64,000 nucleotides of DNA from Notoacmeibacter ruber. Its GTDB lineage: Bacteria; Pseudomonadota; Alphaproteobacteria; Rhizobiales; Rhizobiaceae. The position numbers were made by a program, and so were the translations under genes. The stretch is from positions 1,054,001 through 1,118,000 of the forward strand of contig NZ_RCWN01000001.1 of assembly GCF_003668555.1 (NCBI RefSeq), read 5' to 3'. The notes below the pieces were generated by a model. The model searched no databases, had not been told where the DNA came from, and saw only the letters and a program-made list of their open reading frames with translations. Positions within the stretch are counted from its first letter, which is position 1; each line of letters starts with the position of its first letter. Below, one piece after another: positions 48,161 through 55,600 of the stretch.

Positions 48161-48973
48161 ATGGAAGAAGAACAGACCGTCGACAAGACCGAGTGGCAGT
48201 CCACCCACGCCGGTGAACGAAAAGTCATTCTCTCGGCAGAAGACATCACAGTCCGATTCGGAAGCCAGACCGTGCTCGACGGGCTCGATCTCGATGTCTA
48301 TGCGGGCGAGGTACTCGGCTTCATCGGCCCATCAGGGGCCGGCAAGAGTGTGCTCCTCAGAACCATTCTGGGCCTCAACAAGAAGCAGGGCGGGACCATC
48401 AAGCTTTTCGATCAGAATATCGAGGAGCTTGACCAGGATGAGCGCAAGGCCATCGATATGGCCATGGGCGTTCTCTTCCAGCAGGGCGCCCTGTTCTCGT
48501 CGCTGAATGTGCTGGAGAATATCCAGGTTCCGATGCGCGAATATCTCAACATGCCAAAAGCTCTCATGGATGAGCTCGCCATGTTGAAGATCGAGATGGT
48601 GGGGCTAGCCCCTGAAGCGGCGTGGAAGTTTCCCGACGAACTTTCCGGCGGCATGATCAAGAGGGCAGCACTGGCCCGCGCACTGGCTCTCGATCCCGCG
48701 ATCGTCTTTCTTGACGAGCCCACCTCTGGGCTCGATCCGATCGGCGCGGCGGATTTCGACGAACTGGTCGGGCAATTGTCCAAGACGCTCGGGCTGACCG
48801 TCTATATGGTGACGCACGATCTCGACAGTCTGTTCTCCGTGTGTGACCGAATTGCCGTACTCGGTAACAAGAAGGTCCTCGTTGCTGGCACCATAGACGA
48901 CATGCTGGTATGTGAGGACGAGTGGGTGCAGTCCTATTTCAACGGAAAACGTGCCAGGCAGATCAAGCGATGA
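48161..48973 (+). CDS. mlaF: MlaF-family ABC transporter ATPase
   Basis: A 270-residue ATPase of the retrograde or anterograde phospholipid transport system between inner and outer membranes. Walker A is GPSGAGKSVLLR, the Q-loop VLFQQGALFSSLNVLENI is typical of MlaF, the signature LSGGMIKRAALARAL, Walker B IVFLDEPTSGLDP and the switch histidine VTHDLDS. About 25 polar residues precede the domain. The true start is ATG 48161; frames beginning earlier lie in mlaE. Its TGA overlaps a chain of micro-ORFs leading to mlaD. Confidence 0.94.
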   Translation: MEEEQTVDKTEWQSTHAGERKVILSAEDITVRFGSQTVLDGLDLDVYAGEVLGFIGPSGAGKSVLLRTILGLNKKQGGTIKLFDQNIEELDQDERKAIDMAMGVLFQQGALFSSLNVLENIQVPMREYLNMPKALMDELAMLKIEMVGLAPEAAWKFPDELSGGMIKRAALARALALDPAIVFLDEPTSGLDPIGAADFDELVGQLSKTLGLTVYMVTHDLDSLFSVCDRIAVLGNKKVLVAGTIDDMLVCEDEWVQSYFNGKRARQIKR

Positions 48974-49010
48974 TCGTGCGAGCGGTCACAGCGAAGTGAT
49001 GAACGACTGA
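48970..49010 (+). other. Two micro-ORFs chaining mlaF to mlaD through overlapping stop/start codons
   Basis: An ATG at 48970 overlaps the mlaF TGA (ATGA) and encodes MIVRAVTAK, ending with TGA at 48997-48999. That TGA overlaps the next ATG (TGATG) of a three-codon ORF (Met-Asn-Asp), whose TGA at 49008-49010 overlaps the mlaD ATG (TGATG). The 36-base gap is therefore covered by successive possible reinitiation sites. The short length means chance is possible. Confidence 0.3.
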
Positions 49011-50671
49011 TGGAAACACGCGCAAACTATGTCGCAGTCGGTGTCTTCACCATTGTGCTGCTCCTCGCCGCATTCGGCTTTGTCCTCTGGACAAGCGGAG
49101 CAGGCGACAAGACGGAAACGGTCACCGTCCAGTTCCAGATTCCCGGTTCGGCCGGTGGCCTTTCGCGCGGCAGTCTCGTGACATTCAACGGCGTGCGGGT
49201 CGGTACGATCACTTCCGTTTTCATCGACGGAAACCGGCCGGATGTCGCTCTGGCCAACGCACAGGTCGATATCATGACGCCGGTGACGCCTTCGACGGAA
49301 GCGTCCGTCGGTATCGCCGGGCTCACAGGGACGGCCAATATCGAACTGTCCGGCGGCGACCCCGACCAGGAGAATATTCTGCGCAAGGCCGCGGCGGAAG
49401 ATCGGCCGGCGGTGATCCAGGCGCGGCCCTCTCAGCTGAGTACGATCCTGGAAACGGGCGAGAGTATTCTGAACCGTGTCAATCAGGTCGTCGGCCAGTT
49501 GGAAGGGTTCACCACGGATGCTCGTGAACCGTTGACGCAATCTCTCCAGAACGTTGAAGAATTTACGTCGGCACTCGCGGCGAACTCGGACGGTATTGGC
49601 GATTTCCTCGCCGCTGCGGGTGATCTCTCCGAAACGATCTCCGGCCTTTCAGGCACGGTGTCGACCTCCGTGGAGCGAATCGAACAACTGCTTGCCGCCG
49701 TCAATCCCGAGGATCTTGGCCAATCCGTCGCAAATGTGCGCCAGATCACACAGGAGTTCGTTGGGGCCTCCGAACGCATCTCTGCGCTTGTCGAAGAGGC
49801 CCGAGGGTTCGTCGGCGAGTTGGAGCCCGGAGCAGGGCAACGCCTCATCGCCGACGCCACACAGACGCTCTCATCCGTTCGTGATGTGGCCGACAGATTG
49901 GATGAGAGAATCGATCCCATCGTCGAGAGTTTGCAGAATTCTCTTCAGAAGGCTGAGTCGGTTCTCAACGAAGTCGATCCTGAAGATATTCGCCAGACCG
50001 TTTCCAATGCTCGGCAGGTGTCGCAGCAGCTCACGGGTCTGGCCGAGAAGATCGATACGATCGTGGCGAAGGCGGATATTTTCCTCGGCGATGTCGAGCC
50101 CGGGGCCGGCAGTGCCCTTGTCGCCGATGCACGCTCGACGCTTTCTTCCGTGCAGGAGATCACGCAGGATGTCGGCTCGCGGATCGACCCGATCGTCAAG
50201 AGCGTCCAGCGCTCGGTTGAGCGGACGGAAGCCATATTGGACTCGGTTGAGCCGGAGCAGGTCGATCAAACGATGGAGAACGCCCGCGAACTCGCCGAGC
50301 GTCTCAATGCGGCATCGGTACGGATCGACGGTATTCTTGCCAAGGCGGACGCCTTTATGGGTGGCCTGGACGCCGACTCGGGCGATACGCTGATGACCGA
50401 AGCGCAGCGCACTCTGGCGAGTATCCGCGAGGCTGCCGCGACCATCCAGCAGACGTCAAATACGCTGAATGGCCGGATCGATCCGATTGCCGGTTCGATC
50501 CAGAACTTTACCGATCGCGGGCTGTCCGATGTGCGTGATCTGGTCAATCAGGCCAGTCGCTCCATCGAGCGGATCGAACGTAGCCTGACGGATCTGGGGC
50601 GCAACCCGCAGCGTGTGATCACAGGCGGCGAGGGCGAGGTGAGAACCTATGGGGGCCGTCAGCGCCGCTGA
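49010..50671 (+). CDS. mlaD: MCE-domain protein (MlaD family) with three 91-residue repeats
   Basis: A 553-residue protein with a single N-terminal membrane helix (residues 6-28) and one MCE domain (about 35-130, with RGSLVTFNGVRVGTI and GIAGLTGTANIELSGG). The rest is a long helical region. From residue 231 three copies of a 91-residue unit begin at V231 (VNPED), V322 (VDPED) and V413 (VEPEQ); the last has about 7 extra residues. The region would make an extended periplasmic rod, perhaps spanning toward the outer membrane. E. coli MlaD has 183 residues. It is followed by an auxiliary lipoprotein gene. Confidence 0.92.
   Translation: METRANYVAVGVFTIVLLLAAFGFVLWTSGAGDKTETVTVQFQIPGSAGGLSRGSLVTFNGVRVGTITSVFIDGNRPDVALANAQVDIMTPVTPSTEASVGIAGLTGTANIELSGGDPDQENILRKAAAEDRPAVIQARPSQLSTILETGESILNRVNQVVGQLEGFTTDAREPLTQSLQNVEEFTSALAANSDGIGDFLAAAGDLSETISGLSGTVSTSVERIEQLLAAVNPEDLGQSVANVRQITQEFVGASERISALVEEARGFVGELEPGAGQRLIADATQTLSSVRDVADRLDERIDPIVESLQNSLQKAESVLNEVDPEDIRQTVSNARQVSQQLTGLAEKIDTIVAKADIFLGDVEPGAGSALVADARSTLSSVQEITQDVGSRIDPIVKSVQRSVERTEAILDSVEPEQVDQTMENARELAERLNAASVRIDGILAKADAFMGGLDADSGDTLMTEAQRTLASIREAAATIQQTSNTLNGRIDPIAGSIQNFTDRGLSDVRDLVNQASRSIERIERSLTDLGRNPQRVITGGEGEVRTYGGRQRR
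49700..50539 (+). repeat. Three tandem 273-base (91-codon) repeats in mlaD
   Basis: Units start at 49700, 49973 and 50246. Matching landmarks repeat at the same spacing, for example ELEPGAG/DVEPGAG/GLDADSG and IDPIVESLQ/IDPIVKSVQ/IDPIAGSIQ; the last is displaced by 7 residues, one heptad. The repeats are diverged, so this is an old protein-level duplication. Confidence 0.85.
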
Positions 50672-50740
50672 CAAAGCGTGACCTGCAGGCGACACGACCC
50701 CTGTAAAGTGAGCGTGAGGCCGATGCGAGCCTTGGCATTG

Positions 50741-50769
50741 CTTGACTTGCCATGGCCCTTGTCGCCTAG
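50741..50769 (+). promoter_or_regulatory. Possible promoter before auxiliary lipoprotein gene
   Basis: CTTGAC (50741-50746) is a perfect rhizobial -35; 17 bases later GCCTAG (50764-50769) is a weak -10. It lies in the 152-base gap between mlaD and the lipoprotein gene, which could therefore be transcribed separately. Confidence 0.3.
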
Positions 50770-50823
50770 TCGCCGACGATCAGCCTGGCGACGGACGGAC
50801 AACAGGAAGAGAAGCGGAATTTC

Positions 50824-51456
50824 GTGAAAGATTCAGGTTCAATCGGAGAAGGTCTTGCAACCGCGCTGAAGGGTGCGCCGCGAGTAGGAGCGATCCTGGC
50901 GCTTGCCGCCATGCTTTCGGGCTGTGCTCTTGTGGGCGGTGGCACGCCGTCTCTCGATACGTTTGGCCTCACCGCTCCCGATCCCGCCGTCAGCCGCTCG
51001 ACCCGCCGGCAGATCCTTCTGCCGGAGCCGAGTGCCGTGAAGGCGCTGGATGACCAGAATATCGTAGTCATGACCAGTCCCACCATGGTGACATATCTGG
51101 AAGGGGCACAGTGGAGCGATCGCCTGCCCGTTCTAGTGCAGTCGAAACTTCTCCAGTCCTTCGAAATGGCTGGCATCGCTGGTGTTGGTACGCCGGGCGA
51201 GGGGCTGGCTATCGATTACCAGCTCATCACGGATATCCGGGCTTTCGAGATTCGCGCGGACGGTCCGGAGACCGCCTATGTCGAGCTGTCAGTACGACTC
51301 CTTAATGATCGCAACGGGCAGGTTATGAGGCAAGCCGCGTTTGAGACGGAAGTCGCCGTCACCGGCGCAGGCTCACAAGCCTATGCCAGTGCGCTGAACA
51401 GCGCGTTCGAGGACGTTGCCCTTCGTGTCGTGAACTGGACTCTCGGGCTCATCTGA
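50824..51456 (+). CDS. ABC-type transport auxiliary lipoprotein (PqiC/DUF330-like)
   Basis: A 210-residue lipoprotein. The signal peptide leads to a lipobox MLSGC with the acylated cysteine at residue 34. The mature part resembles the auxiliary lipoproteins of MCE transport systems: DTFGLTAPDP, a strand-rich core, VLVQSKLLQSFEMAGI and AFEIRADGPETAYVELSVRLL. It probably docks at the outer membrane end of the MlaD rod. Start is GTG at 50824 with AGGAAGAG rather far upstream. It is convergent with the ferredoxin gene. Confidence 0.88.
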   Translation: MKDSGSIGEGLATALKGAPRVGAILALAAMLSGCALVGGGTPSLDTFGLTAPDPAVSRSTRRQILLPEPSAVKALDDQNIVVMTSPTMVTYLEGAQWSDRLPVLVQSKLLQSFEMAGIAGVGTPGEGLAIDYQLITDIRAFEIRADGPETAYVELSVRLLNDRNGQVMRQAAFETEVAVTGAGSQAYASALNSAFEDVALRVVNWTLGLI

Positions 51457-51468
51457 GCTTTCCCAAAA

Positions 51469-51489
51469 CGGCATCGTAAGATGATGCCG
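51469..51489 (-). terminator. Weak hairpin terminator after ferredoxin gene
   Basis: CGGCATC (51469-51475) and GATGCCG (51483-51489) form a 7-bp stem with a 7-base loop. Read on the minus strand it is followed by TTTTGGG, suiting the ferredoxin transcript; there is no T-run on the plus strand. Confidence 0.55.
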
Positions 51490-51511
51490 GTGTGAACGCG
51501 CGGTGTCCTGC

Positions 51512-51832
51512 CTAGGCCTGCCGCTCGGGTACCGTCACGACAAGTCCGTCCATATCGTCATTGAGGATGACCTGGCATGACAGGCGGGACGTATCGCGTG
51601 CATCATATGCCAGATCGAGCATGTCTTCTTCCATGACGTCCGGCTCTCCGACGACGTCCATGAATTTCTCATCGACATAGACATGGCATGTCGCACAGGC
51701 GCACGCGCCGCCGCATTCGGCTTCAATGCCGGGCACGGCGTTTCGCACGGCTGTCTCCATCAGCGTCGCGCCATTGGATGCATCGATTTCAAAGCGCGTC
51801 CCATCGGACGCGACGAACGTGACTTTCGGCAT
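51512..51832 (-). CDS. 2Fe-2S ferredoxin (adrenodoxin type)
   Basis: A 106-residue plant/vertebrate-type [2Fe-2S] ferredoxin. Ligands are Cys40, Cys46, Cys49 (ECGGACACATCHV) and Cys86 (RLSCQVIL); an extra Cys44 lies inside the binding loop. The acidic stretch EEDMLDLAYDARD is the usual partner-binding helix. Members of this group serve in iron-sulfur assembly or P450/hydroxylase electron transfer; no isc or P450 gene is nearby to decide. The start at 51832 is the standard one; a frame 23 codons longer is not conserved. Confidence 0.92.
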   Translation of the reverse strand: MPKVTFVASDGTRFEIDASNGATLMETAVRNAVPGIEAECGGACACATCHVYVDEKFMDVVGEPDVMEEDMLDLAYDARDTSRLSCQVILNDDMDGLVVTVPERQA

Positions 51833-51948
51833 GATATCCTCGGGGAGACAAAAGACCCGGATCGGCGTTTGCCGATATTGGCAACGCTGCCGGATTGGCA
51901 AAGCCGCGCAGTGCTGTCAACTCTTGGGGTCGCCTTACGAGATGCCGG

Positions 51949-52326
51949 TCAGCGCAGGATCGAAGCGCAGAATTCTTGAACTTTCTCGATTGAAACGATG
52001 AGCTCGCTCAAAGCCTCTTCGCTTGCGCTGTCTTGTTCCAGGCGCTCGGCTGCTTCGGCCAATTGCATCGCGCCGACACCGCGAGCCGATCCTTTGAGGG
52101 CATGTGCGAGAAAGTGCCGCTCCTTGGCGCTGCCGTGTTGAAGCCCCGCCAGAGCCTGCTTTACCTGCGTGCAGAAAAGCCGCAGCACCTCTTCGGCCAG
52201 AGCCCGGTCACCGAACGTCTGATCGGAGAGGTGGTCGAGATCGATCGGACGGCCATGTGATTTTGCGCATGTCTCTCCGCCTGGTCGATCGAAGGCGACC
52301 GTGTCGATTTTGCGTGCAAGAATCAT
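51949..52326 (-). CDS. HPt-domain phosphotransfer protein
   Basis: A 125-residue protein made almost wholly of one histidine phosphotransfer four-helix bundle. The phospho-accepting histidine is His75 in FLAHALKGSARGVGA, after the helix FGDRALAEEVLRLF. The first 25 residues are a polar tail. It would pass phosphate between a hybrid histidine kinase and a response regulator; neither is in the window. AAGGAG lies 6 bases before the ATG. It is divergent from the giant GPR-like gene, with a CtrA-like box 61 bases upstream of its start. It is not ChpT-like, being too short. Confidence 0.88.
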   Translation of the reverse strand: MILARKIDTVAFDRPGGETCAKSHGRPIDLDHLSDQTFGDRALAEEVLRLFCTQVKQALAGLQHGSAKERHFLAHALKGSARGVGAMQLAEAAERLEQDSASEEALSELIVSIEKVQEFCASILR

Positions 52327-52386
52327 GAGGGACTCCTTGGCGCTGAGGGCTTGCCATTCCGAACATGTAGAATGCCGTGGATAGGA

Positions 52387-52401
52387 TTAACCTTGCCTTA
52401 A
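52387..52401. promoter_or_regulatory. Candidate CtrA binding site (TTAA-N7-TTAA)
   Basis: TTAACCTTGCCTTAA matches the alphaproteobacterial CtrA consensus TTAA-N7-TTAA exactly, and the next base is C as in the consensus. It lies between the divergent HPt and GPR-like genes. A near match with 6-base spacing is at 52449-52462, and a palindrome CGGTTT-T-AAACCG at 52489-52501. CtrA is the cell-cycle master regulator in this group. Binding is inferred, not shown. Confidence 0.5.
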
Positions 52402-52623
52402 CGAGGCCACAGAGCTGTGCGTAAGGGGATTTGCGGCTCCGTCGCCCGTTAACTAAACTTAAAGACAAATGACGAAGCCGAGCTGAAGCGGTTTTAAACC
52501 GGACTGCGTGTCTTTACGATGCAGGCTGGAGCGTTTTGGCTCACGCATCTGTCATGATGACGGATGGGGCGCCTGTCATGGCGTGCGGAAGAGAGCTGAA
52601 ACCGGTGAACAAGGGTGTTGCGT

Positions 52624-55600
52624 ATGGCCGGTAAACCGAAAGAGAACTTCGAGGACCTCGACGGTCTGCTCGATGGTGATTTCGATCTGGATATCGGAGA
52701 GCTTGAAGCCGAGTTCGGTAACGAACAGGTGCAGAAGGCCGAGCCGGCTGCCGCGGTGGGGCAATCCTTCCAGTTGGAAGAATTCGATCTCGACGATTTC
52801 ACCGCGCAGATCGAAAACGCCGCCCGCGACCTGAACGCCGAAAACAACGAAGAGGCTCTTACGGCCGAAAGTTTCGGTGCCGACCAGTCGGCCTGGACAG
52901 ATGCGGCTGATGAGTTTTCCATGGCTGCCGATGAAGCCGACCTCGATTTCGAGGCGGAATTGCGCTCGTCCGGTTTCCATGACAAGGTCGATGCGGCCGC
53001 AGCGCAGAGCGGGCCGGCTGGCGTCGATGCGCAAACGGCAACCGCCGCTGCGGCTGCGACGGCAGCCCGTGGGCTACCCGACACGGCTTCGCGCGTCCCT
53101 TCGGCCGCCAATGAGCAGTCGGGTGAAAACGGCCGTTTCGCTCCCGCCAACGATGACGACCGGCGCAAGGATTATCGCGCCACTGTCGCTTCGCTGCGTC
53201 GCCGCGCTCCGCTGCTTGCCTATTGGGTTGCCGCCGCCGTTTCCGTCGTCTGGTTCATCGGCACATTCCTCATCGCCGGTCTGCTTTTCGACACGCCCGT
53301 CTGGGAGGCCGGCACGCTTGGTTCCGCCACGGCGTCGCCTGCGCTGCCTATTACCTTCCTCATCGCTTTTATTCCTTGCCTGCTCTTCTTCGCCTTCGCT
53401 TCGCTTGTCCGGCGAGCGCAGGAGATGCGCATGGTGGCCCAGTCGATGACCGAGATCGCCTACCGTCTCGTTGAGCCGGAAGAACTGGCAGTCGATCGCG
53501 TCCAGACTGTCGGCTCGGCCGTTCGCCGCGAGGTGCGCGCGATGCAGGAAGGGATCGACTCCGCCATGACGCGTGCAGCCGGTCTGGAAAGCACCATGCG
53601 TGGCGAGATGAACGAACTGGAACGCGCCTATGCCGAGAACGAGACGCGTATGCGCGGTCTGCTGGACGGTCTCGCGGCCGAACGCGACGCCGTGTCCCAT
53701 CATGCCGAGCGCATGCGTGAGACCGTTCGGGTATCGCATGAATCCTTCCGCGATGATCTGAACGAATCCGCCAATTTCATTCGCGATAATATCCTCAAGG
53801 CTTCAACGTCTCTGTCTTCTCAGCTTTCGCTCTCGGGCGAGGGACTGACCAATCTCTTGGATGAGCGGGTGGCGCAGATCGCGGAGATTGCTGAATCGGT
53901 CGGCACGCGCCTTGACGAAACCGCCACGCCGCTTCTTGCCCGTATCGCTGAGACCACCACGGGGCTCGACGAGTCCGTTGAAAGAATGAGCGAACGCGGA
54001 CGTGTCTTCGAAGACAGCGTAAGCGGCGTATTGAACGAACGCCTTGCTGCGATCGACGAGCGAAGCGATGCCTTCGCAACGCGTTTTGCCGAGACGGTCG
54101 ACGGCCGCCTCGAAGCACTGGACGGCAAGAGCGGCGAGATCGAGCGGAAAGTGGCCGAGGTTCTGGATGCCCGGCTGGCGCTGCTCAACGAACGTGGCAC
54201 AGCCATCACGTCGACGCTTGCCAACACGCTGGATGAGCGCGCGCGCGCGCTGGAGGACAAGGGCACATCCATCCAGGATCGCCTTGCTTCTTCGCTGGAC
54301 GAGCGTCTCGGGGCATTCGAACAGAAAGGTGCTACATTTGAAACCGCCATCGCGGGTGCTCTGGACGAGCGCCTGTCGCGGCTGGAGGACAAGGGTTCGG
54401 CGATCGGCGCAGGCCTTGCGGCTTCGCTCGACGCGCGTATTGCCGAGCTGTCCGAGATCATGGAAGAGCGGGCCGGAACGCTTTCGGCAACATTGACGGA
54501 CGGAACGCGGTCCTTTGCAGAGACGGTCAGCGCCGGCGAAGAGAATTTTGTCGGCACGATATCGGGCCATCTCGACCGGCTCGATGAAACACTCGGCCAC
54601 CACCGTCAGTCCTTCGACGAGAAGATGGGCGAGTCGGCAGCCTCGTTCGGCCATACTCTGGCCGATCATAGCCGTGAAAGCCTTGAGCGGATCGATGGTG
54701 CCGCGGCCAGCCTTGGCGATGCATTGGAGAGCCGCACGCAGCAGGCGGTCGATCGCATGGGCAGCGCTGCTGCCGGTCTAGGCGACATGCTCGAGAGTCG
54801 GACCCAACAGACGCTGGACCGCATGAATACCGCCACAGGCGAGTTCGGAGAGCAGTTCGACAGCCGTCTTGAAGCCATTCGCTTCAATATGGATGAACGC
54901 GGCCAGACCCTGCTGGGCGAATTCGACGCCCGTGCCCAGGCGCTGGAAAACAATACGGAGCGTCTCAACGATGCTCTGCAGACGCGCGCCGACTCGATGA
55001 ACGCGACCTTGCTGGAGCGCACGCGCGATCTGGTCAGCACGCTGAACAATGCGCGCACTGAACTGACCCACTCTATCGATGAGAGCGAGACGCGTCTTTC
55101 TGACCGCGTCAGTACGCTTTCCGGAGAGATGGCACGGATGGTCGATGATCGTCTGGACGCTATGGTGGCGCGCCTAGAAGAAGGCCGTGACCGGATCGCC
55201 AGTGCTCTGCGGGACGATGTCAGCGAGGCCGAGCGCCTTCAGTCAGAGCTTTCCGAAAAGATCGCCGCGGAATTCGCCAAGGGGCACGAGAACCGCGAAC
55301 ATCTTTCCAGCCTCGTCAGCCAGATGATGGATGAGATCCGCAATGGCAGCGATCGACTGGATAGCGTCTTCGCCGAACGGCTGTCGATGATCGACGAGCG
55401 CTCCACCACCATGGAAAACGCGCTGAATGTCGGTGCCGATGGCGTCCGTCGTGCGATTGAGCAATCGGCGGTCACGGTGGCCGCATCTCTCCGCGACGTC
55501 GTGCAGGACGCCGGTCAGAGGCTGGCCGATGATGCTGGACGGGCCGGAGAAGAGGCCGAGCGCCGCCTTGTCGAACGGACGGAAAATCTTCGGAGCCTGT

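Noticed and set aside
46930..48249. Open minus-strand frame extending the epimerase to 767 codons
   Set aside because: It lies fully antisense to mlaE and the start of mlaF, has low-complexity shadow composition, and the epimerase has its own ATG with AGGAG at 46929.
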